A stretch of 41,586 nt of DNA, from positions 1-41,586 of the forward strand of contig NZ_BBPQ01000074.1 of the NCBI RefSeq assembly GCF_000787855.1, given 5' to 3'. Of this stretch, positions 23,683 through 31,406 are shown piece after piece. The first letter of the stretch is position 1. Each line of letters begins with the position of its first letter. This DNA is from Streptacidiphilus anmyonensis. Its GTDB lineage: Bacteria > Actinomycetota > Actinomycetes > Streptomycetales > Streptomycetaceae. The translations under genes and the position numbers were made by a program. The notes under the pieces were generated by a model that worked only from the letters and a program-made list of their open reading frames with translations, made no database searches and was not told the origin of the DNA.

Positions 23683-24747
23683 ATGCGGCCCTGCGGCGTC
23701 GAGGTGACCAGTCCCGCGCCCCGCGACCTGTGGTGGGAGTTCCTCGGCCGGGACGACCTCGCCCTGGCCACCCAGACCCCGACGTGGCTCGACTGCCTCT
23801 GCGACGCCTATCCGCTGGAGGACGCGAGCCGGCTCTACCGCTTCTCCAGCGGGCGGCGGCTGCTGGTGCCGATGGTGCGCCGCCGAGGCGGGCTGGGCCG
23901 CCTGGTGCGGGAGGAGTCCTGGCCCGGCTGGGGCGTCGGCGGAGCCGTCGTCCCGGACGGCGCGCCCGACCCGCAGCAGGCGCGTCTCGTCCTCGCCGAC
24001 CTCGCGGCGCGGCCCGCGCTGCGCGTCGCGGTCCGGTTCAACCCGCGCACACCCCCGGCCGAGTCCGTCTGGGAGGCGACCGCGCCGGACGGGTTCGCGA
24101 CCGTCGAGCGCACCACGTACCTGACGGACCTGTCCGCGGGCTTCGACGCCGTCTGGTCCCACGGCTTCCACCCGTCCGCGCGCCAGGGCGTGCGGCGCGC
24201 CGAGCGCGCGGCCGTGGAGGTGACGGTGGACCGCACCGGGGGTCTCGTACCGCAGTTCCAGCGGCTCCACCGGGAGTCGGTGGCGCGCTGGGCCGAGCAG
24301 CAGCACGAGCCGCTCGCGCTGGCGCGCTGGCGCCAGCGGCGCGACGAGCCGCCGCGCCTGCTGGAGGCCGTGGCGGAGCGCTTCGGCGACGGCTGCGCGG
24401 TCTGGCTGGCGAGCGTCGCGGGGCAGCCGGCCGCTGCCATCGTGGTGCTGCGCCACGGTACCCACGCCAAGTACTGGCGCGGGGCCATGGACCGCGACCT
24501 GGCCGGGCCGGTCCACGCCAACCAACTGCTGCACCGCCTCGCTCTCGAGGACGCGTGCACGGCCGGCTGCCTCGTCTACGACATGGGCGACGCCCGGCCC
24601 GGCTCCTCGCTCGCCCGCTTCAAGGAGAACCTCGGCGCGCGACCGGTCGCCTCCCCCGCGTACTACCGCGAGCGGCTGCCGCTCACGGCCGCCGACCGCC
24701 GCCTGCGGGCGGCGGTCAAGCGGGTCATCGGATTCAAGGACGCCTGA
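23683..24747 (+). CDS. FemAB/CelD-like GNAT acyltransferase (paralogue)
   Basis: A 354-residue paralogue of the divergent gene. Shared features in order: SPAPRDLWWEF at the N-terminus, TQTPTWLDCLCDAYPLEDAS, HGFHPSARQGVRRAERA near 165, VAGQPAAAIVVLRHGTHAKY near 260 and LHRLALEDACTAGCLVYDMG near 290. The ATG at 23683 is preferred over that at 23629 because it aligns with the paralogue's N-terminus and has GGGAG seven bases upstream. The role is probably acyl or aminoacyl transfer to the locus's glycan. The two copies could modify different positions. It is monocistronic: the next forward gene is 395 bases away. Confidence 0.8.
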   Translation: MRPCGVEVTSPAPRDLWWEFLGRDDLALATQTPTWLDCLCDAYPLEDASRLYRFSSGRRLLVPMVRRRGGLGRLVREESWPGWGVGGAVVPDGAPDPQQARLVLADLAARPALRVAVRFNPRTPPAESVWEATAPDGFATVERTTYLTDLSAGFDAVWSHGFHPSARQGVRRAERAAVEVTVDRTGGLVPQFQRLHRESVARWAEQQHEPLALARWRQRRDEPPRLLEAVAERFGDGCAVWLASVAGQPAAAIVVLRHGTHAKYWRGAMDRDLAGPVHANQLLHRLALEDACTAGCLVYDMGDARPGSSLARFKENLGARPVASPAYYRERLPLTAADRRLRAAVKRVIGFKDA

Positions 24748-24749
24748 CG

Positions 24750-24867
24750 GCCGGGATCACCCTCCGCCCGTAGGCGTCGATCACGTCGTCCTGCCCGTCG
24801 TCCTGCCCGGCGTGCTGCCCGGCGGTGCCTGAGGCAGAACCGGTCGACGATCTCGTCCGGCCCGATG
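24750..24867 (-). pseudogene. Decayed 3' fragment of an LLM oxidoreductase gene
   Basis: Read on the reverse strand, 24830-24867 encodes PDEIVDRFCL, matching the intact gene at 27612-27649 at about 32 of 38 bases. Bases 24750-24790 encode VIDAYGRRVIP, matching TIDAYGEHVIP at the end of the intact protein. The two matches are in different frames and are separated by about 40 bases where the intact gene has about 100. This is therefore a broken C-terminal relic with an internal deletion. It lies in the same orientation as the intact gene, on the other side of the hexosaminidase gene. Confidence 0.75.
24784..24829. repeat. 12-bp tandem repeat inside the LLM relic
   Basis: CGTCGTCCTGCC occurs at 24784-24795 and 24796-24807. 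It is followed by the variant CGGCGTGCTGCC at 24808-24819 and a shortened CGGCGGTGCC at 24820-24829. The repeats replace the section deleted from the oxidoreductase relic. Confidence 0.8.
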
Positions 24868-25142
24868 CTCAAGAATGCTCAACCCCCGCTCATAGCAAAC
24901 AAGATCAGTCGCAAATGGTTGCCACTCGCGCGCACTCTGCGTACGCTGACGCGCGCACCACCGGCGGCGAATGCCTTGTCCCACAAGGCGCCCCTTCTCA
25001 GTGGTCGCCGCGGCGGCCGTACTCGCTCGGCCCGACACCCCGTCGACGCACCAGCAGAACGACGACACCGGCTCTGCCCTTCGCTTGTTCGACGTACTCC
25101 CGTTCGACGTACTCCGCACCCTGCGACCCTTGAGGAAGGCAC
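24868..25142 (+). promoter_or_regulatory. Upstream region of the hexosaminidase gene
   Basis: Together with the relic this makes 395 bases without an intact gene. The first 60 bases are A-rich for this window. A perfect hairpin, GCCTTGT (24973-24979), CCC, ACAAGGC (24983-24989), could be an operator or RNA structure. GTTCGACGTACTCC is directly repeated at 25087-25100 and 25102-25115, just before GAGGAAGG, the ribosome site. No confident -35/-10 pair is seen. Confidence 0.4.
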
Positions 25143-27371
25143 ATGACAGGCATACGACTCATAGCCGCCGCAGCACTCGCCTTAGGCGGCACGCTCCCGT
25201 CGGCCGCGGTGACCGCCGGATCGGCGGCGGGAGCGGCGGCCCTGCCCGTGGTCGTCCCACAGCCGGTCTCCGAGGCGCCCGGGACCGGAGGGGCGTTCAC
25301 CCTGGATGCGGGCACCTCGATCACCGTCACGACTTCGGCGACCGACGTCGCCGGGGTGGCGTCCTATCTCGCCGGGCTCGCGCGCCCGTCGACGGGACTG
25401 GCCCTGCCGGTCGTCTCCGGCGCCGACACGGCGGCGGACTCGCTCGTCCTCGATGCGACCGGGCCGTCCTCGCTCGGCCCGGAGGGCTACACGCTCAGCA
25501 GCACGTCGAAGTCCGTTGTCATCACGGCGAACACCGCCGACGGCCTCTTCCACGGCGTGCAGACCCTTCGCCAGATCCTGCCGGCGCAGATCGAGTCCAC
25601 GACGGTGCAGTCGGGCTTGAGCTGGAGCGTCCCGTCGGTGACGATCTCGGACAATCCGCGCTACGCCTACCGCGGCATCATGATCGACACCGCGCGCCAC
25701 TTCTACCCGGTCCCGGCCGTCGAGCGGGTCATCGACCAGGCCGCGATGTACAAGCTGAACGTGCTCCACCTGCACATGACCGATGACCAGGGCTGGCGTA
25801 TCGCCGTCAACGCCTACCCGGACCTGACGACGGTCGGCAGCAACATCCCGGTGGCGTCCGGAAAGGTCGACGGCGGGCCCGGCTTCTACACCCAGGCCGA
25901 CTACAAGGCCATCGTCGCCTACGCGGCGGCGCGGTACATGACGATCGTGCCCGAGGTCGACGGCCCTGGGCACACCGGCGCCGCGGTGACCTCGATGGCC
26001 ACGGGCAAGGACCGTAACGACATCCCGATCGACCCGAACAACTCCGCCGACGACACCGATGTGCAGACCTTCCTCGACAAGGTCACGGCCGAGATCGCCC
26101 CCATGAGCAGCAGCGGCTACTTCCACATCGGCGGCGACGAGTTCTCCGGGACCTCCGCGCAGTACCAAGCGTGGGTGTCGAGCTCCGCCAGTGCCGTCGT
26201 GGCCTCCGGCAGGACGCCCATCGGATGGAACGAGATGGGCCAGGACACCACCATCCCGACCGACTCCGTGCTCGAGTACTGGGCGGGTGACGACACCGGT
26301 GTCGCCACCGGCCTGGAACGCGGGGAGAAGCTCATCGAGGCCCCCGCGCCGCATGCCTACTTCGACATGAAGTACGACGCGAACACGCCTCTGGGCCTGA
26401 CCTGGGCGGGGTACGTGCCGCTCTCCAAGGCGTACGGCTGGGATCCGTCGGCCGCCACAGCCTCGCTGGAGTCCGCCGCCGGCATCCCCGCAGGCACGGT
26501 TCCCGGCGACCCGACCATCGGCGTGGAGGGTGCGCTCTGGGCCGACTCCGTCCCCGCCTCCTACACGACCGGTCAGATCGAAGGCTACGCGGACTTCATG
26601 CTCCTGCCGCGCCTGCCCGCACTGGCCGAGGAGGGATGGTCTCCGGCGTCCGTGGTCACCGCGTCGAGCGCCTGGACCGACTTCGCCTCGCGGATCGCCG
26701 CCCAGGGACCGCGCTGGGACGTCCTCGGATACGGCTACTACCGCACCCCCGAAGTGGCGTGGCCGGCCCGGCCGATCCACCTGGTCGACCACTGGACGAT
26801 GGACGGCGCCTCCGGCACGACCGTCGCCGACTCGGGGACCGGCGGGTTCAACGGCACCGTCACCGGGACGACCAGGTTCGCCCCGGGCAAGGTGGGCGAC
26901 GCGGCGGTCTTCGACGGCAGCGCGTCGCCCGTCACCACCTCCGCGCCGGACCTCCCGGCCCCGTGGACGGTCAGCGCGTGGGTCGATCCGACCGCCGCCA
27001 ACGCAAGCGTGTCGCTGCTCTCCGGTCCCACGATGGCGCTGAAGGTCCAGCAGTGGAACGCCACCGGGGAGTTGGGCGCCACGAAGTACGGCGTAGCGGA
27101 CTACACGGTCAACGACAAGGCGCCACTGAACACGTGGACGTACGTGTCTTTCGTCGACGACGGCACCCGGATCACGGTCTACGCCAACGGCCAGAGCGTC
27201 GGCGCCATCGCCGCCAGCATGCCGCTGAACAGGGCCTCGATCGGCAGCACAGCCAAGGACCCGGGCAAGGAGAACCTCGACGAGGTCTCGGTGTTCGACA
27301 ACGCCCTGACCGCGAGCCAGGCGGCAGCGCTGTACGCCTCGGCCCAGACCGGCGGCACCTCGACCGGCTGA
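25143..27371 (+). CDS. Secreted GH20 beta-N-acetylhexosaminidase with LamG-like tail
   Basis: A 742-residue secreted enzyme that should release terminal GlcNAc/GalNAc from chitooligosaccharides or glycans. The signal peptide (about 1-32) is MTGIRLIAAAALALGG plus an Ala-rich stretch. A GH20b-type domain follows (about 35-170), then the catalytic barrel (about 172-520) with YRGIMIDTARHFYP, NVLHLHMTDDQGWRI and the catalytic pair D332-E333 in HIGGDEFSG. Residues about 545-735 form a LamG/concanavalin-like domain (HWTMDGASGTTVADSGTGG, WTYVSFVDDGTRITVYANGQ), probably for carbohydrate binding. GAGGAAGG precedes the ATG. It is flanked by a relic and an intact copy of the same oxidoreductase 3' end, suggesting that it arrived in, or was exposed by, a local rearrangement. 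Confidence 0.95.
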   Translation: MTGIRLIAAAALALGGTLPSAAVTAGSAAGAAALPVVVPQPVSEAPGTGGAFTLDAGTSITVTTSATDVAGVASYLAGLARPSTGLALPVVSGADTAADSLVLDATGPSSLGPEGYTLSSTSKSVVITANTADGLFHGVQTLRQILPAQIESTTVQSGLSWSVPSVTISDNPRYAYRGIMIDTARHFYPVPAVERVIDQAAMYKLNVLHLHMTDDQGWRIAVNAYPDLTTVGSNIPVASGKVDGGPGFYTQADYKAIVAYAAARYMTIVPEVDGPGHTGAAVTSMATGKDRNDIPIDPNNSADDTDVQTFLDKVTAEIAPMSSSGYFHIGGDEFSGTSAQYQAWVSSSASAVVASGRTPIGWNEMGQDTTIPTDSVLEYWAGDDTGVATGLERGEKLIEAPAPHAYFDMKYDANTPLGLTWAGYVPLSKAYGWDPSAATASLESAAGIPAGTVPGDPTIGVEGALWADSVPASYTTGQIEGYADFMLLPRLPALAEEGWSPASVVTASSAWTDFASRIAAQGPRWDVLGYGYYRTPEVAWPARPIHLVDHWTMDGASGTTVADSGTGGFNGTVTGTTRFAPGKVGDAAVFDGSASPVTTSAPDLPAPWTVSAWVDPTAANASVSLLSGPTMALKVQQWNATGELGATKYGVADYTVNDKAPLNTWTYVSFVDDGTRITVYANGQSVGAIAASMPLNRASIGSTAKDPGKENLDEVSVFDNALTASQAAALYASAQTGGTSTG

Positions 27372-27383
27372 ACACGGGTCGCA

Positions 27384-27409
27384 GCGGCGGCCGCACGCGC
27401 GGCCGCCGC
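27384..27409. terminator. Strong hairpin between convergent genes
   Basis: An 11-bp perfect stem (27384-27394 with 27399-27409) with loop ACGC lies 12 bases after the hexosaminidase stop and 56 bases beyond the oxidoreductase stop. It probably terminates transcription from both sides. Confidence 0.65.
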
Positions 27410-27465
27410 CGACCCTCAGGCAGCCCCCGGATTCCCGGCGCGTCTGCGCCCTGGCCTGTTGTGGA

Positions 27466-28482
27466 TCACCCGCTCAGGACGGGGATGACGTGCTCGCCGT
27501 AGGCGTCGATGGTCGGTTCGACGGCGTCGTGCATGGCGTAGATCGCGAACTGGTCCACGCCCAGCGAGCGCAGGTGCTCCAACTTCTCCAACTGCGCCTC
27601 GACCGGGCCGATGAGGCAGAAGCGGTCGACGATCTCGTCCGGGACGAAGGCGGTGTCCGGGTTCCCGGCGCGGCCGTGGTGGGAGTAGTCGTAGCCCTGG
27701 CGCTCCTTGATGTAGTCGGTCAGCGCGTCCGGCACGAGCCCGCTGTGCTCGCCGTAGCGGGAGACGAGGTCGGCGACGTGGTTGCCGACCATGCCGCCGA
27801 ACCACCGGCACTGCTCCCGGGCGTGGGCGAGCTGCTGCTCGCTGCCGTCGGTGACGTAGGCCGGAGCGGCGACGCAGACGGTGACGGACGCCGGGTCGCG
27901 GCCCGCCGCCACCGCGGCGTCGCGCACCGCCTTGACCATCCACTCGGTCAGGAACGGGTCGGCCAGCTGGAGGATGAAGCCGTCGGCCTGGCGGCCGGTC
28001 AGCTCCAGCGCCTTCGGGCCGTAGGCGCCCATCCAGATCGGCAGCTTCGGCTCACCCGTGATCCACGGGATGTGCATGACCGTGCCGTCGACCTCGGCCT
28101 CCCGGCCCTCCGCCAGCTCCTTGATGACGTGCATGGCGTGCGAGAGCCGGTCCAGCGTGGCGGGCTTGCGGCCCGCGACCCGCTGCGCGGAGTCCCCGCG
28201 GCCGATGCCGCAGACGGTGCGGTTGCCGAACATGTCGTTCAGGGTGGCGAAGAGGGAGGCGGTGACCTCCCAGGTGCGGGTGACGGGGTTGGTGACCATG
28301 GGGCCGACCGTCAGCCGCTCGGTGTTGGCCAGGATCTGGCTGTAGATCACGAACGGCTCCTGCCACAGCACGCAGGAGTCGAACGTCCAGCCGTGGGTGA
28401 ACCCGGCCGCCTCCGCCCGCTTCATCCGCTCGACGAGCAGACGGGCCGGAGGGTCGGTCTGGAGCACGAGGCCGATGTCCAT
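27466..28482 (-). CDS. LLM-class (luciferase-like) flavin/F420 oxidoreductase
   Basis: A 338-residue TIM-barrel oxidoreductase of the bacterial-luciferase-like superfamily. Landmarks are MDIGLVLQTDPPARLLVERM at the start, GIGRGDSAQR near 90, LPIWMGAYGPKALELTGRQA near 150 and PDEIVDRFCLIGPVE near 280. It resembles a subgroup found beside hydantoinase and pyrimidine-degradation genes (the CPS_4043-like subgroup, from memory). It is the last gene of the catabolic operon, 94 bases after the dihydropyrimidinase gene. It may provide a redox step on a pyrimidine or hydantoin-type ring. The cofactor (FMN or F420) cannot be decided from sequence. A C-terminal relic of a second copy lies at 24750-24867. 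Confidence 0.9.
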   Translation of the reverse strand: MDIGLVLQTDPPARLLVERMKRAEAAGFTHGWTFDSCVLWQEPFVIYSQILANTERLTVGPMVTNPVTRTWEVTASLFATLNDMFGNRTVCGIGRGDSAQRVAGRKPATLDRLSHAMHVIKELAEGREAEVDGTVMHIPWITGEPKLPIWMGAYGPKALELTGRQADGFILQLADPFLTEWMVKAVRDAAVAAGRDPASVTVCVAAPAYVTDGSEQQLAHAREQCRWFGGMVGNHVADLVSRYGEHSGLVPDALTDYIKERQGYDYSHHGRAGNPDTAFVPDEIVDRFCLIGPVEAQLEKLEHLRSLGVDQFAIYAMHDAVEPTIDAYGEHVIPVLSG

Positions 28483-28534
28483 GCGGGGCCTTTCAGAGGT
28501 GCGGTGTCTGAGGTGCGGTGCGGGGATGCTGCCC

Positions 28535-28590
28535 GGGTCTCGGTCAGGTACCGGGTCTCAGTTCAGGTACTGGGTCTCAGTTCAGGTACT
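28535..28590. repeat. 19-bp tandem repeat spanning the dihydropyrimidinase stop codon
   Basis: GGGTCTCAGTTCAGGTACT occurs at 28553-28571 and 28572-28590. A first copy one base shorter and slightly different lies at 28535-28552. The copy at 28572-28590 contains the gene's last codons and its stop (28577-28579). The other two lie downstream of the stop. Confidence 0.9.
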
Positions 28591-29983
28591 GGCAGGTGGC
28601 ACGCGGCACGAAGGTGCCGTGGCCGGCGTGGCCGAGGTACTCGCCCCGGTCGACGACGACCGCGCCGCGCGACAGGACCGTCCGGGCGCGCCCGGTGACC
28701 TGGCGACCCTCGTAGGCGGAGTAGTCGACGTTCATGTGGTGGGTGGCGGCAGACATGGTGTAGCGGTCGTGCGGGTCGAAGACCACGATGTCGGCGTCCG
28801 CGCCGGGCGCGATGGTGCCCTTGCGCGGGTAGAGGCCGAACATCCGGGCGGGCGTGGCGCAGGCCAGCTCGATCCAGCGGCGGCGCGAGATGTGGCCGTC
28901 CAGGTGGGCCTGGTGCAGCAGGTCCATCCGGTTCTCCACGCCCGGCAGGCCGTTGGGGATCTTCGAGAAGTCCCCGCGCCCCAGGTCCTTCTGCCCGACG
29001 AAGCAGAACGGGCAGTGGTCGGTGGAGACCACCGACAGGTCGTTGGTGCGCAGGCCCCGCCAGAGGGCCGCCTGGTGCTCCTTGGGCCGCAGCGGCGTGG
29101 AGCAGACGTACTTGGCGCCCTCGAAGTCCGGCTCGGCCAGGTTGTCCGTCGACAGGAACAGGTACTGCGGGCAGGTCTCGCCGAAGACGTTCAGCCCCAG
29201 GTCCCGGGCCTGCGCGAGCTCCGCGACGGCCTGCTCGGCCGAGACGTGCACGACGTAGAGCGGCGCGCCGGCCACCCGGGCGAGCTGGATGGCGCGGTGG
29301 GTCGCCTCGGCCTCCAGCAGCTCGCGCCGCACCTCGCCGTGGTAGCGCGGGTCGGTGTGCCCGGCGGCGAGTGCCTGCTCGACCAGGACGTCGATGGCGA
29401 TGCCGTTCTCCGCGTGCATCATGATCAGCCCGCCGTTGCCGGCGGAGCGCTGCATCGCGCGCAGGATGCGGCCGTCGTCGCTGTAGAAGACGCCGGGGTA
29501 GGCCATGAACAGCTTGAAGCTGGTCACGCCCTCCTCGACGAGGAGGTCCATCTCCTTCAGCGACTGCTCGGTGACGTCCGACATGATCATGTGGAAGCCG
29601 TAGTCGATCGCGCAGTTGCCCTGCGCCTTCGCGTGCCAGGCGTCCAGGCCCTCGCGCAGGCTGTGGCCGACGCTCTGCACGGCGAAGTCCACGATCGTGG
29701 TCGTGCCGCCGAAGGCGGCCGCCCGGGTGCCGGTCTCGAAGGTGTCGGACGCGAAGGTGCCGCCGAAGGGCAGCTCCATGTGCGTGTGCGCGTCCACGCC
29801 GCCCGGGATCACGTAGCAGTCGGCGGCGTCGATCGTCCGGTCCGCCTGCCAGGCCTGGGCCTCGGGGCTCCCCGTCGCCGCGAGGGCGACCACCCGCTCC
29901 CCGTCGATCAGGACGTCGGCGTGGAGCTCGTCGGCGGCGGTGATCACCAATCCGTTCCGGATGACGGTCCGTCCGTGCGTCAC
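28577..29983 (-). CDS. hydA: Dihydropyrimidinase / D-hydantoinase
   Basis: A 468-residue amidohydrolase that opens dihydrouracil/dihydrothymine or hydantoin rings to N-carbamyl amino acids. The binuclear metal site is complete: H66 and H68 in DAHTHM, the lysine to be carbamylated K157 in SFKLFMAY, His in MMHAENG near 193, His in VVHVSAEQA near 249 and Asp in STDHCPF near 325. The length fits the family. The start is GTG at 29983, with GGAAGGGG about 6 bases upstream. It lies between the aminotransferase gene (64 bases upstream, largely tandem repeat) and the LLM oxidoreductase gene. The gene symbol follows common naming and does not settle whether hydantoin or dihydropyrimidine is the true substrate. 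Confidence 0.95.
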   Translation of the reverse strand: MTHGRTVIRNGLVITAADELHADVLIDGERVVALAATGSPEAQAWQADRTIDAADCYVIPGGVDAHTHMELPFGGTFASDTFETGTRAAAFGGTTTIVDFAVQSVGHSLREGLDAWHAKAQGNCAIDYGFHMIMSDVTEQSLKEMDLLVEEGVTSFKLFMAYPGVFYSDDGRILRAMQRSAGNGGLIMMHAENGIAIDVLVEQALAAGHTDPRYHGEVRRELLEAEATHRAIQLARVAGAPLYVVHVSAEQAVAELAQARDLGLNVFGETCPQYLFLSTDNLAEPDFEGAKYVCSTPLRPKEHQAALWRGLRTNDLSVVSTDHCPFCFVGQKDLGRGDFSKIPNGLPGVENRMDLLHQAHLDGHISRRRWIELACATPARMFGLYPRKGTIAPGADADIVVFDPHDRYTMSAATHHMNVDYSAYEGRQVTGRARTVLSRGAVVVDRGEYLGHAGHGTFVPRATCQYLN

Positions 29984-29996
29984 AGCGTCCCCTTCC

Positions 29997-30064
29997 TCAC
30001 AGTGCCTCCTCGATCACAGTGCCTCCTCGATCGCGGGGCCTTCTCGATCACAGGGCCTCGTCCA
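29997..30064. repeat. 17-bp tandem repeat (4 copies) spanning the aminotransferase stop codon
   Basis: TCACAGTGCCTCCTCGA occurs at 29997-30013 and 30014-30030, with variants at 30031-30047 and 30048-30064. The last variant contains the final five codons (DEAL region) and stop of the aminotransferase gene. The other three fill the gap to the dihydropyrimidinase gene. Confidence 0.9.
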
Positions 30065-31400
30065 TCGCCCACAGCTCCTTCTGCGCCCGGTCGAGCGCCT
30101 GCACCAGCAGCTCCGCACCCTGCTCGGCCTCGTCGACGGTCAGCGACATCGGCGGGGCGATGCGCAGCGCGTTGCCGAGCGGTCCTCCCTTGCCGATGAG
30201 CAGGCCCAGGTCGCGGGCGTGTTCCAGGGCCAGCGCGGCGGCGACCGCGCTCGGCTCGCCCGCCCGGTCCACCAGCTCGACGCCGAGCATCAGCCCGCGC
30301 CCGCGCACCTCGCGGACGACGGGCAGGTGCCGTGCCCCGGCCTCCAGCCGCTCGCGCAGCACCGCGCCGGTGCGCCGGGCGTTGCCCTGAAGGTCGTGCT
30401 CCAGCAGGTGCCGCAGGTTCGCCAGCGCCCCGGCCGTGGTGACGGGGCTGCCGCCGAAGGTGGAGATGGAGTTGGCGCCGAGGGAGTCCATCAGCTCGGC
30501 GCGGGCCACGACGCCGCCGATGGACAGGCCGTTGCCGAGGCCCTTGGCGAAGGTCAGCGCGTCGGGCGGGCCGGCCTCCGCGTGCGCCTGCCAGCCCCAG
30601 AAGTGGTCCCCGGTGCGGCCCCAGCCGGTCTGCACCTCGTCGCTGATCCACAGGATCCCGTAGCGGTCCAGCACCCGCTTGAACGCGGCGAACAGCCCGT
30701 CCGGCCCGTGGGTGAAGCCGCCCACGCCCTGGATCGGCTCGGCGATCAGCGCGGCGACGGGGCCGCCGACCTGCCCGAGCATGTCCTCCAGGTCGGCGGT
30801 GCAGGCCTCGATGAACGCGGCGTCGTCCAGATGCGCGAACGGGCCGCGCGTGCGGATCGAGCCGTGCACGTAGAGGGTCTGCAACGGCGAGAGGCTGGTC
30901 GGCGACCAGGAGCTGTTGCCGGTGATGCCGATCGTGGAGAAGGACCGCCCGTGGTAGCTGTTGCGCATCGCCAGCACCTGGTTGGAGCGCCGGTAGCCGG
31001 TGGCGAGCAGCAGCGCCGCGTCGTTGGCCTCGGTCCCGGAGGTGGTGAAGAAGACCTTGGCGTCCGGGATCCCGGAGAGCTCGGCGATCTGCTCGGCGAG
31101 CTCGACCATCGGCGAGGAGAGGTACAGCGTCGAGGTGTGCAGGATCCGCGCGGCCTGGTCGGCGACGGCCCTGGTCACCTCGGGCAGCGCGTGGGCGGTC
31201 ATGGTGGTGAGGATGCCGCCGAAGAAGTCCAGGTAGCGGCGGCCGTCGGAGCCGTACACGTGCCGGCCCTCGCCGTGGGTGAGCTCCAGCGGCTCGCGGT
31301 AGTACAACGCCAGCCAGGACGGGGTGACCGCCCGGTGCCGGTCCAGCAGGCTCTTGGCTTCGTGGGCGCCGCGCGCCTCGTGTGCCCTGTCGTCCGTCAT
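30048..31400 (-). CDS. Class III (omega) aminotransferase, beta-alanine type
   Basis: A 450-residue PLP enzyme. It has the class III features FFTTSGTEANDAALLLA near 115, NSYHGRSFSTIG near 145, the Asp of ISDEVQTGWGRTG near 255 and the PLP lysine K286 in LTFAKGLGNG. Similarity in pattern is to alanine-glyoxylate aminotransferase 2 and beta-alanine aminotransferases. In this operon it should convert beta-alanine (or 3-aminoisobutyrate) to malonate semialdehyde (or its methyl form). It starts 6 bases after the stop of the beta-ureidopropionase gene, so the two are coupled. Its stop region is tandemly repeated downstream. No truncation is seen. Confidence 0.92.
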   Translation of the reverse strand: MTDDRAHEARGAHEAKSLLDRHRAVTPSWLALYYREPLELTHGEGRHVYGSDGRRYLDFFGGILTTMTAHALPEVTRAVADQAARILHTSTLYLSSPMVELAEQIAELSGIPDAKVFFTTSGTEANDAALLLATGYRRSNQVLAMRNSYHGRSFSTIGITGNSSWSPTSLSPLQTLYVHGSIRTRGPFAHLDDAAFIEACTADLEDMLGQVGGPVAALIAEPIQGVGGFTHGPDGLFAAFKRVLDRYGILWISDEVQTGWGRTGDHFWGWQAHAEAGPPDALTFAKGLGNGLSIGGVVARAELMDSLGANSISTFGGSPVTTAGALANLRHLLEHDLQGNARRTGAVLRERLEAGARHLPVVREVRGRGLMLGVELVDRAGEPSAVAAALALEHARDLGLLIGKGGPLGNALRIAPPMSLTVDEAEQGAELLVQALDRAQKELWAMDEAL

Positions 31401-31406
31401 CGCCGT

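Noticed and set aside
25000-25016. AGTGGTC half of a DasR-like site before the hexosaminidase gene
   Set aside because: The second half of the palindrome is missing, so it does not match the consensus.
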